From Anoplopoma fimbria (Eukaryota > Chordata > Actinopteri > Perciformes > Anoplopomatidae), in assembly GCF_027596085.1 (NCBI RefSeq), contig NC_072459.1:22398728-22462727 (forward strand): a DNA stretch of 64,000 bases, given 5' to 3'. The notes beneath the pieces were generated by a model. It was given only the letters and a program-made list of their open reading frames with translations, searched no databases and was not told the origin of the DNA. Below, one piece after another: positions 40,991-64,000 of the stretch; position 1 is the first letter of the stretch, and each line of letters begins with the position of its first letter. Both the position numbers and the translations under genes were made by a program.

Positions 40991-40998
40991 TATATAAG
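40991..40998 (+). promoter_or_regulatory. TATA box of hmox1
   Basis: TATATAAG, 90 bp upstream of the donor that ends the presumed non-coding first exon (about 41,020-41,080, TTACAG|GTGTGT). Confidence 0.75.
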
Positions 40999-41154
40999 AA
41001 ATCTGTGGACACGGTGGACCTTTAACTCAGCGGGGATGACAAGAGGACCAAGCACCCTAAAGGACTTCAGTTTATTACAGGTGTGTTACATACATTTTAT
41101 TCATATTAAATGTGTTTCATTTAACTAACTAAACCGAATCCTTAGTCTGCATAG

Positions 41155-42445
41155 ATGGAGAACATGAAGAGTGCTAGGAAAAATGAAACGGGGGACATTG
41201 GCAGGTATGACTGTTATTTCTAAAGATAATTTAAACACAAAACTGTATGATATGAAAAGTTTTTCCAAAATATGTTATGTTTTAATCGCCTTTTCTGTGT
41301 CCTTTTGTGTTCTGCCCTCAGTGATTTATCAGAGCAGGTCAAAGCAGCCACTAAGGACAGTCACGTCAGAGCTGAAAACACACAGCTGATGCTGAGTTAC
41401 CAGAAGGGTCATATCACCCTGCCTCAGTACAAGGTAAACTCTACACAATTAACACATCGCACTTTTTCTTTTTGTTCAGTTATGTTTTTATTGTCACAAA
41501 AAGTGAATTTTTTTTGTCTTTTATGTTCCGATCAGGTCCTGTTGTGTTCCCTCTACGAGATCTACAAAGCACTCGAAGAGGAGCTGGACAGAAATTCTTC
41601 CCATCCAGCTGTGGCACCGATATATTTCCCTCAGGAACTTGCCCGTCTGGAAACGCTCGAAAGTGATCTGGAGCACTTCTTTGGCCCCGACTGGAGGGAG
41701 AGGGTTGTCGTTCCCGCAGCCACATACAGATATGAGCAGAGACTACGACGGGTGAGTGGAGAGGAAGACCATCAAGGCGATCAGTTGATATACAGTGCAG
41801 GCCTGTTGTGACACAACCTTGTTTTTTTTTTTAAACAGATTGGTAAAGAGAGACCAGAGCTGTTGGTGGCCCACGCCTACACGCGATACCTCGGTGACCT
41901 TTCGGGAGGTCAAGTACTGGGAAAGATTACGCAGAAATCTCTAGGGCTGAGCAGCAAAGAGGGCCTTTCCTTCTTCTCCTTCCCCGGCGTGAGCAGCCCC
42001 TACCGCTTCAAGCAGCTGTACAGGAGCCGGATGAACAGCATCGAGCTGACGGAGGAGGAAAGGGCGGCGGTGCTGGAGGAGGCCGTCGCCGCCTTCGAGC
42101 TCAACATCCAGGTGAACCAAGAGTGATTTGACGGAGCAGATTTACTGTGTACAAAGTCAGTGTGGCGTCAGTGACCCATAGTAGCATCCTGTATTACAGT
42201 AACACAGAAACATTTATAATAGAAAAAAAAGAGAACTGAATCCGTCAACATAATGATTTTTTTATGCCTTTCTCCATCAGGTTTTTGATGACTTGCAGAA
42301 AATGCTGAGTGTCTCAACAGAAACGGTGGACCAATCAGCGGGCAACGTTGTCAAGACGGCCACGTTCCCATATTTACCCATCATGCGCACGGTGGGATTG
42401 TGCGTGGTTCTTACATCTATTGGAATGGGAATCTACGCCATGTAG
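41155..42445 (+). CDS. hmox1: Heme oxygenase 1
   Basis: Five coding exons give 271 aa: 41,155-41,204; 41,322-41,433; 41,536-41,751; 41,839-42,111; 42,281-42,445. A non-coding first exon probably ends at 41,080. His31 in KDSHVRAEN corresponds to the proximal heme ligand (His25 in human HO-1). The signature [17 protein letters not shown] at residues 135-151 contains the distal-helix glycines and the Asp that organises the water network (Asp140 in human). The last about 20 residues ([19 protein letters not shown]) form the C-terminal ER membrane anchor, which supports HMOX1. The enzyme opens heme to biliverdin, CO and iron using electrons from NADPH-cytochrome P450 reductase. It is the only plus-strand gene here, convergent with mcm5. 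Poly(A) signal AATAAA is at 42,616-42,621. Confidence 0.97.
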
Positions 42446-42615
42446 ATTCTACCAGCACATCTTATACGGACACGTCCATTTTCTAAACAATTAATGCTTT
42501 AAACAAAATTAAGACTGAACAGTGTGTTTCATCTTTAAAGTATCAAATCACAGCTCAAATAGTGATGAATAGTATGAATGTCTTTAATCAAAACTGTTTT
42601 TTATGATGCATGTTG

Positions 42616-42668
42616 AATAAAAAGGATCAGTTTGAAACAAGTCCTCGTATGATTTCAAATACTTTAAT
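42616..42668. terminator. Facing poly(A) signals of hmox1 (+) and mcm5 (-)
   Basis: AATAAA at 42,616-42,621 on the plus strand serves hmox1. On the minus strand ATTAAA at 42,663-42,668 is the best candidate for mcm5. Cleavage 10-25 bases after each would put the two transcript ends within a few bases of each other, or slightly overlapping. Confidence 0.55.
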
Positions 42669-42892
42669 TCTTTACACATCATGCAGAAACTTGACAACAT
42701 CTGTGTGACAGTTTTTCCATTCGGATACATGTAATCAGACAGTTGCTGCCATAAAATCCAGATGCGACTTAATCGATCACTTAACCATGAGCGAGACTGA
42801 ATATTCTAAGGCATTTAAAGCAGGAATAGGCAGACCCAAAACTATTTACAACAACAACAATGATATTAATATGTATTAGAGCACAGTTTGCT

Positions 42893-48168
<5,276 letters not shown>

Positions 48169-48294
48169 ACTGAACCAGGAACCAGAAAACTCGACAACGT
48201 GGACTAGGTTTTCTTATTTAAAAGAAAAACAAGATGGATGTACACTGACAGAGACGACGCCGCTCAGTTCTGCTTCTGAAACTCTTCCCGTCTG

Positions 48295-48442
48295 TTTCCC
48301 GCGCCTCGCTTCTCGTACCGCCCCTCGTCTCTCCTCTGATTGGATGGAAGGCGTAGCCGTCTGTCGCCATTGGTGGACGTGGCTGTGCGGGGGCGTGTCT
48401 TCGGTGTAAAGGCGGGGTTTGTGAGGACTGGTGGCGCGAAAA
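48295..48442. promoter_or_regulatory. mcm5 promoter: E2F sites and CCAAT boxes
   Basis: TTTCCCGCGC (48,295-48,304) and, on the minus strand, TTTTCGCGCC (48,433-48,442) both fit the E2F consensus TTTSSCGC. Minus-strand CCAAT boxes lie at 48,339-48,343 and 48,369-48,373. The block is 130-275 bp upstream of the ATG. E2F plus NF-Y control is the known pattern for MCM genes, giving G1/S expression. Confidence 0.72.
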
Positions 48443-48639
48443 CGAGAACAGGAGGAGGAGGAGGAAGCATGCGGAGTGTTAGCAGCAATGTGCAACAAAG
48501 AAGCATTAAGACAACATTAAAGTTGGGTTACAGTTGGACAAAAACACACCTTGTTTACCACTATTAATAAATACAATATAATACAGCGCTGTTTCGTAAG
48601 AGGTCTATCTTTCTTGACATGATTTAGAGTATTCTGTAC

Positions 48640-49224
48640 TATCTTTATTTTGTTGTATAGTATGTGTATTTATTGTCTGTGTAGTTGTATAGTATGTGTA
48701 TTTATTGTCTGTGTAGTTGTATAGTATGTGTATTTATTGTCTGTGTAGTTGTATAGTATGTGTATTTATTGTCTGTGTAGTTGTATAGTATGTGTATTTA
48801 TTGTCTGTGTATTGTCTGTGTAGTTGTATAGTATGTGTATTTATTGTCTGTGTAGTTGTATAGTATGTGTATTTATTGTCTGTGTAGTTGTATAGTATGT
48901 GTATTTATTGTCTGTGTAGTTGTATAGTATGTGTATTTATTGTCTGTGTAGTTGTATAGTATGTGTATTTATTGTCTGTGTAGTTGTATAGTATGTGTAT
49001 TTATTATGTCTGTGTAGTTGTATAGTATGTGTATTTATTGTCTGTGTAGTTGTATAGTATGTGTATTTATTGTCTGTGTAGTTGTATAGTATGTGTATTT
49101 ATTGTCTGTGTAGTTGTATAGTATGTGTATTTATTGTCTGTGTTGTATAGTATGTAAGTTGTATAGTATGTGTATTTATTGTCTGTGTCAATAGTTGAAT
49201 TTCCCCATGGGGATCAATAAAGGA

Positions 49225-49268
<44 letters not shown>
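48640..49268 (+). repeat. 32-bp minisatellite within a retroelement-like unit, locus B
   Basis: Same leader ('ctttattttgttgtatag'), same 32-bp unit (about 16 copies) and same 'ttccccatggggatcaataa' tail as at 37.85 kb, in the same orientation. It ends in about 15 TAA units. It lies just upstream of the mcm5 promoter region, between mcm5 and gcat. Confidence 0.92.
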
Positions 49269-49269
<1 letters not shown>

Positions 49270-49272
<3 letters not shown>

Positions 49273-50390
49273 GGCGATACTTTCAGCCCAAAAAATTGCA
49301 GCTATGTCAGTTTTAGAAGCTTGTTTTTTCTTATATGGAATAACAGATAGTGTGTTTATAGCTACAGATGACCAGTAAGACATTATACAAAGCTTTCTTG
49401 TGAGACCAATGTCTTAATATTTCACAAAATACAATGTATCCCCATCCACACATGATTTATTACACTACCATATGAGAGTCAACTGGCCCTCATGTGTTAA
49501 GGAGATAAGGAGAAGCTTTTTGTGTGTTTATTTTGCATATTGGACAAACTCCAAATAAAATATTTAAATAAATGAATAAATCCAGAATCTGAATATTTTT
49601 CATATAAAACAAGTTAAGACACAATATGTTATCTGCTCTTCTGATGAAGTTGGATGAGAAAACAGCTTTCTACTCTCAAACTCTGCATATGCATCATTCT
49701 GCACATTTAAGCCCAAACATCCAAGAGAAGCGACAATAAGCGAAAACAGACGGACTTTGATATTTTCATATCCAGAATGCATAAGTCTGCTGTTGCATCT
49801 CTTGAGGGAAAAAGGCTCTCATGTGTTGAGATGCAGCATATATGACCTTTGAGTGCTTTAATATTATTGAAGCCCTGACTGTCAAATTTCATAAATGTTT
49901 GGGATGAAAAAAAACAACATATCTTCTTTTTCTCCTAGAATCTTTTTCTCACTAGTAATCATAAACAAAGAGCTCCAACTCTTTTCTGTTTTTTAAAGGA
50001 CAAGTCGAGCGTTGATTCTAATAAATGCTGGTAATGCAAGGTTTTATGTATAGTATTCCCAAATGTGTTATTATCCTAATGATTATTAAATCCACAATCT
50101 GTTTAACAGATGATGACAACCATAAACAAACCCGTCTATTGTTAAGAAATACAAGCATTCTTTTTTTTGGAATGCAAACACCTTCACATGTTAGGAAAAG
50201 TGCTTTATTCAGCCAATCAAACACAACAATAACATAAACATCTGTTGACCTACAAATGTAACTAATATTTCCGTCGACATCATTCACAGGTCTTGAGAAA
50301 CAGGCAGCACAATCCGCAAAGAGCGAGCGCTTCGACGCTGTTCAGTGATTCACACTGGTTTTCTGGATCTTTTTGGTTCCTGCGTGTCCG
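49270..50390. other. Intergenic region with gcat 3' UTR
   Basis: No gene seen. A minus-strand AATAAA at 50,204-50,209 is the likely gcat poly(A) signal, 190 bp after the stop codon. Confidence 0.55.
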
Positions 50391-50396
50391 TCCCGT

Positions 50397-58472
<8,076 letters not shown>

Positions 58473-58588
58473 GACCGTGGAGCCGTGTGTGTGTGTGTGT
58501 TTGAGGTGTCAAAATGTGCAGGAGAGCAAGAAACCGGACGCACAACGTGGCTGAGTCACGTAACAGAAGTAGGCGTATGTGTGGCTGT

Positions 58589-58623
58589 CCAATCAGAGGC
58601 CAGGGTGGCTTTTTTCGTCCAAT
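58589..58623 (+). promoter_or_regulatory. Paired CCAAT boxes upstream of gcat
   Basis: CCAATCAG at 58,589 and CCAATCAGATTG at 58,619, 30 bp apart and 117-150 bp upstream of the gcat ATG. These are likely NF-Y sites of a TATA-less promoter. Confidence 0.55.
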
Positions 58624-58897
58624 CAGATTGCAGAGAGTCTGCTATGGCAGCAATGTGTTGCTTAACGTGGACTGCTGTGTTTGCCTTCTCTTCAATCTCT
58701 TTCTTTCTTGTATCTTAATTCATAATATATATGCAATATACAACTGCAGTGTGACTGTGATAATAAAAGCTATACAATCACAAAATTGTTTAACATGGGA
58801 TTATCCAAGTAACAGAATTTGCAGTTGCCCCATACCTGCAAAATCTGCACTTTAACACTAGAATAAAAACAGCCAGACTTCCAGTTAATAGTTTCAG

Positions 58898-58903
58898 TTT
58901 AAT
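58898..58903 (-). terminator. Candidate tom1 poly(A) signal (ATTAAA)
   Basis: The minus strand reads ATTAAA about 630 bp after the stop codon. The gcat promoter starts only about 300 bp further on. Confidence 0.4.
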
Positions 58904-59530
58904 ATAACAGTTTGTCATCACTTCCTGTTAAACTTCAAGTAAAACATCTTCACGAGGGGAACGTTGGATGTAAAAAAACAAAACATAATTCAGTTTTCCT
59001 TGACATCCTACATCAATAATGATGTGATGAATCAAATTAGTTCATTATGTAACAGCCAAGCTTACATACAAGCTAACAGTGTTTGCTACTTAGACAGGGG
59101 CTCTTTCTGTAACCCATCATCATTTTTAACAATATATAGATATATATAACAGCAATATAATACATAATTCTACGTCGCAAAAGTTGTCTTCTGTACCAAT
59201 ACCCCCTCTCCTTATTTCAACAGCAGGAATGTAACCATATAAAATGTGCAAATGTTCGCATTCCACACATGGACAAACCCTCTTAACAATGTCAAGTAAA
59301 AACCTCTGCCCCTTCATTAAAACAACAATATTTTTGTCAGTTAAAAAAACACGCTTGCTGCCCGGTAAAGAGCGAAGTACACAGCTACGACGTTCCTCCT
59401 CTGATGTGGGTTGTCATTCCCCTTTTCAAATGTGCCGTTCAACCCGTTCACCAAGAAGAAATGTCAGTTTCTCAGCCGATGGCGTGGGAGTTTCATGGGT
59501 GCCGTTAGTTTGGCAGGTGCCAAGTGTAGC

Positions 59531-62500
59531 TTAAGACTCTGAGTGGCTGGTATCCTGCGAGGAAGCTCTCACCGAAGGAAGACGCTCAGCTGCTTTTGCT
59601 CTTCCTGCCAAAAACTTGTCAAACTCTGCGGAGGGAGAGAAGCAGAATTAGATGAGATGACACTTCATGAATTGTCTAAAGTACATTAACTGAATGGAAA
59701 TATTGGGATTTTATATAAAGACGCTGGTGTGGTGCAAAAAAAACTGTTTTAGAGTAGTAGTGCTGAAAAAAAAAAACTTGGGTCAAACTAACCCTTTAAC
59801 TAATAATTTTGTCCTATTAGAAATAAAATGTGACAGCAGTCTTTTTAAAGTACTCAAAAATGTCATAGCTGTATAGAGTTCTTGTGCTGAAAAGGTCTGA
59901 GGAGAGGAAGTATGTGGCACCACATGCCCAGTTAAGCCTCTAGTGCCACCTACAGGTGGGCTAATATTTAGCAGCAGGGATGAGTCTGATTTGTTGAAAT
60001 TCCTTCATTCATCTTCCGTAACCGCTTATCCTGTTAAGGGTCGCGGGGGTGCCGGAGCTGATATCAGCTGTTAATGGGCGGAGGGCAGGGTACAACCTGG
60101 ACAGGTCACCAGACTATCGCAGGGCATTTGTTGAAATAAGAGTTTAATATATTAAAGAAAATCAGATTTCAAAATGTGATCCAAACCTCATGTTAAGCCA
60201 GTCAATTCAGCTAAAAAAATAATTTTCCCTATTGTGTGACACACACTAATTATACAGTTAGTGTATACGGGCTTAACATTAAATAACTCCTCAGATGCTG
60301 CAGGTGTACATGAATGCCAAATGAAATAATGGATGAAAAAAAAGGCTTATTTTAAAAAAGGGATAAAGTGTGAGGACCCTCACCTTCACTGGTCACACCG
60401 TCTGAATCTTCAAAGTCATCATACTGTGTCACAAACAGAAAAGACATATTTTACTTTACATATAAATATATAATCAGTAATGCAGTTAACGACATGGAAA
60501 GACTTAAGATAATCTGAATATATGATGCAGGCAGTACAGAGACATTCCATGCAGTTTTGGGGTTTAACTGTAGAAGCTTGCTTTGGTTTGAGTGTATACT
60601 GAGGAGCAGAGCTCCAGGAGAACTGAAATTAATGGAACTCAACTGAGAATTAAGTGTTCAAATTAACCAGACTTGTCCTTTAATGAATCAAGAAATTGAC
60701 CGGTAATGGACTTTCAAAGGCCGGTATAATAACGATAGTTTGGAGCAGGTTAAAGTCGATTGCTGATTATTCGACGGATATATTATATATTTTGCAGCAG
60801 TCTAGTCAGCTCTTTCTGCATATGCTGTTTATAATACATACATTCCGTATTTGTTATCATTAGTAATAAAATATCCTGTAGTGTGATTTGTTGGAGTACA
60901 TTGTTGGAAAATGTTCTATTTAGTTACAATGGGCGACGCACTGCGACGATTACTTGTGTTGTGCATCCACTTATTTTGTTAAATGGCACTCTCTCAGACC
61001 ATTAATGTTCGTGCATATTTCCGGGGTCAGGAGGATTTAAAAATGAGCAATGTAATTTTAATGAATGGATAGTTACAGCCCAGTTCCACCAATAATGATA
61101 GTTTGTAAAATATCCTATTGGCACAGATTAAATCAATCGACCTCTAATATCTATGTATAAATTTCGAGTAAATGTAGGAATCCATCCATTTACCTCATCA
61201 TCCAACTCTAGCCATTTCTCAATATCATCCATTACAGTAGACTGGTTGATAGGAATCTGAGAAAGAAAGCAGAACAACAGGATGGTGAGAGCAGAAAAAT
61301 GAGCCACTGGTTAACTTTATGAAGATGAAACCAAACTTCAAAACCACTCCCTCCCCATAAAATAAATACAAAGGAACAACCACGTGTCGGGGAAGAAAAA
61401 ACAGGTATGACAACAATGTAGCATATCAGGACAGTGCAAACCAAACAGTGTCATGCTTTCTGATGGGTGTAGGCACAAACTCCAAATATGTCTTACATTT
61501 TCTTCACCACATTTAAAAACATGCAAACCATTGTGTTTTATCTCAATGCCTGAACAACCAAACCATATAAAAAGTGACCCAAACAAAAGCAATCCAGACC
61601 ACAGCAAAAAGTAAAATTGCAACCTCATGACAATAACCAAGCAAGAGATGACGTGGAGGGTGAATCAATGTGAAAGCAGGACACATTTTCTGACACAGAC
61701 GCACCATTCCCCTCTTAATCATCCAATCTAACTTTGGTGAGGAGCTGCGGGTGGAGGTTGGGCTGTCGTCCTTCACGCACGGACAGAGAGTTCATCGAGG
61801 AGGAAAGCAGTTACCGAGACAAAATTGCACACACACATTTACTTAACCGAGGAGCTTTTTATGAGCTAAGTAGTTCTGCACTGTTTCTTGAACTGAAATT
61901 CAGACCTTCCACCCAGATTATCTCATCAGTCCTTTACATAATACAGTTCAGACATTGTGCACAATATCATGAAAATATATTCAGCGATCTTGTCACTCAG
62001 TTGCACAAAAAAACTCTGTCAGTTTGACTTGATGTTAGTGTCAAATGTGAGGACGACATTATGATACATAGGATTGGGTTTTCATTGCAAAAGTTAGAAA
62101 AGTTTCTGAAGCTATATAAGCGATTTCCACACTGAATTTTTCACATCAAAGGTCGAATCACAGACGAGAAAAACTCAGTCACGTCAGCCGATAAATGTTG
62201 TGACCAATCCTATTAAACCGTGTAAAAACCTGAACTAGATGGCATCTTTGCTTACCGTCACACCGTTGTGTAGTCTGCTGTCCTGAGCCTGAGCCAGGCC
62301 ATCCACTGCAACCTCACTCTGCTCGCTGAAACACAAGATTTGTACTTTGGTTAACTGCCATGTAAGCTAGTAAAACCACGGCAAATGGTGGTCATGTTTA
62401 ACACTATCATGTGTTGGATATTAATGTCAACTTTCAGTGTAGAAGCTGGACTTTTTAACCATTTAGCCATAAATTCAAAGATGTATTCATTACCTTTAGC

Positions 62501-63920
62501 TAACTTTTCAAATATGTAATCAATATCTTTAGCTAACTGTTTAAATATGTAGCTCTTACCTAACATTAACTATTAACTATGTATTCATGACTTTTAGCTA
62601 ACTGTTCAAATATGTATTAATTACTTTTAGCCATCAGTTCAAATATGTAGCTTTTGGCTAACGTCAACTATTCATTATGTATTCATTACTTTTAGTTTAT
62701 TCCTTCAGCTGTTAATTACTTCAAGCTTGATATTTCAACTTCATTCATTATGTTTGGCAAACTCTTTGTACTGCTCTGCTTGCTTGTTAACTAGTTTCCA
62801 TCCACTCGTTCCATGTAACCTAATCTCATTGGGAAACAATCTTTTAGTTAATACCAAAAATACAACTTTTGCAACTTGTGTTTACTGTGTACATCTTCAA
62901 GGTCATATGGCTGATAGTCTTTCTGTACCTTGTTCTTTGTCGAGTTGAGACATTTATTTTCTGTGATAACGTGTCATCTGATTCACTTGTACCTGCAAGA
63001 AGAACAGCAAGAAGTTGCAAAAACAGTGCATAGAATAAGTAGAGGCGTTCACCGAAAAAGTGCGTGCGGTATGTAGGTAAGAATGGTGACTGGAGTACTT
63101 ACTTAGTCTTGCCATCTGACTGGAAAAACTGTCAGCTTTTGACAGGCTGAGTGAGCTGTCGTTGGTGACTGATGCAACCCCTGAATGGCTGACAGACTCG
63201 GGTGTCAAATCAAAGTCTGTTAGGTTGACGTATGTGTGACTCTGAGGGACAAAAAGTGAAAGTCCATGATTCATGCAGTGTCAAGTAAGAAAAACAGGCA
63301 ATTCTACTTTTAATAATAATAACTGACATGTTTTTTTACCTTCTCTGCTGTGCTTTGATCATTCGGTATTCGTCTTTCAAACCTGGGAAAACCAGAATGG
63401 TAAATCAAATGGTAAAATACAGCCTGTTGAAATGTTACAATGCCCTTATTTTCTAAATAAGTAAGTGCATAGAGTCAACCTCTGGTAGCGAGTAAAGGCG
63501 GTGTTCATCTCATCGTTAGCTGCCAGCAACTCCTCAATCAGCTTCTCCTCACTGAGTCTTGGAACCACCTTTACAATCTTGTCTTGCATTTCCTTACAAA
63601 CTGTGTATAACTGCTAATGACACAACCAGACAAAGAATGTGTGGGCGGGGGAGTTTGACGGTGGCAGATGCAACAAAAAATGTATAAAGTAGGAGATCAG
63701 TTAAGGGTAAGGCACTGTTACTCAACATGACTGGAAGGAAATGAGTTGCAAAGAATATTTACATCATTAAAACCTAAGTGTGTGTTGTTGTTTTTTTTTT
63801 TACCTCCAGCAGCTCCATGTCTGCTTGTTTTACCGTGACAGGATCCAGCTGACTCATCATGTCTGACATCATAGACAGGTTGCTTCGCACCACTCCCAGC
63901 TCTGTCTTCAGCTGTTTTAT
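59531..63920 (-). CDS. tom1: TOM1-family endosomal adaptor, C-terminal part (gene runs off the window)
   Basis: Nine exons are visible: 63,804-63,920; 63,480-63,613; 63,340-63,382; 63,103-63,241; 62,971-62,992 (22-nt microexon, tentative); 62,256-62,325; 61,194-61,256; 60,384-60,423; 59,531-59,625. They encode the GAT domain (LKTELGVVRSNLSMMSDMMS ... LIEELLAANDEMNTAFTRYQ) and the C-terminal tail with IPINQSTVMDDIEKWLELDD and GVTSEEFDKFL. The N-terminal VHS domain lies beyond the window's right end. TOM1 proteins bind ubiquitin and clathrin through GAT and the tail, and work with Tollip and endofin in endosomal sorting. Tom1 is preferred over its paralogues because human TOM1 lies next to HMOX1, MCM5 and HMGXB4. 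The tail stops at SSQDTSHSES, without the DDMLFAL-type ending I recall for mammalian TOM1. Confidence 0.85.
59995..60130. repeat. RTE/SINE-type dispersed repeat fragment
   Basis: The phrases 'ccgcttatcctgttaagggt' and 'cctggacaggtcaccagact' are hallmarks of a widespread fish retroelement 3' region. It lies in the last tom1 intron. Confidence 0.55.
60430..62250. other. tom1 introns around the IPINQ exon
   Basis: Apart from the exon at 61,194-61,256 there is AT-rich intron sequence with no ORF or repeat that I can support. Confidence 0.5.
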
Positions 63921-64000
63921 CTGGGAGATCAATAATATTTCCTGAATAAGCACAGCTACAGGCATATATTGATTTTGTAAGTGCTGCAGATCAAAGTAAT

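Overview
This window looks like nuclear DNA from a teleost fish, probably a percomorph (inference). The reasons are intron-containing vertebrate genes, very dense dinucleotide microsatellites, Tc1- and pogo-type transposons with TA target duplications, a tRNA-derived SINE, and L2-type LINE tails ending in TGTAA repeats. There is no bacterial or viral gene organisation.

Layout. Bases 1-12,000 hold no gene I can support. They contain microsatellites, decayed LINE sequence and a large degenerate minisatellite (10.4-11.7 kb). From about 13 kb there are eight genes, all but one on the minus strand: a GIMAP-like GTPase (13.05-15.8 kb), hmgxb4 (18.1-25.5 kb), ankrd54 (26.6-31.8 kb), foxred2 (33.0-37.6 kb), hmox1 (plus strand, 41.0-42.4 kb), mcm5 (42.9-48.2 kb), gcat (50.4-58.5 kb) and the 3' half of a tom1-family gene (59.5 kb to the window end). 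I rebuilt exon chains by matching reading phase across GT/AG junctions. The predicted lengths are close to those I recall for the vertebrate proteins: HMGXB4 597 aa, ANKRD54 316 aa, FOXRED2 684 aa, HMOX1 271 aa, MCM5 737 aa, GCAT 427 aa.

Context. The seven named genes correspond to human chromosome 22q12-q13 genes, so this is a conserved syntenic block with local reshuffling rather than an operon-like unit. Their jobs differ: chromatin/HMG-box protein, ankyrin adaptor, ER flavoprotein, heme catabolism, replicative helicase, threonine catabolism and endosomal sorting. Promoter signals are visible for several: a Maf/Nrf2-type site and TATA box before hmox1, E2F and CCAAT boxes before mcm5, a four-copy CCAAT array before ankrd54, and CCAAT boxes before gcat and hmgxb4.

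I did not find a clear new multigene system. The most interesting local signals are: a GIMAP-like protein whose P-loop and G3 motifs have both lost key residues; a 32-bp minisatellite family at three loci, one of them an inverted array inside gcat intron 1; an mcm5 splice donor that is itself the first GT of a microsatellite; a duplicated ankrd54 splice donor; a pogo-type element with an intact DNA-binding-only ORF inside hmgxb4; and two orphan exon-like segments.
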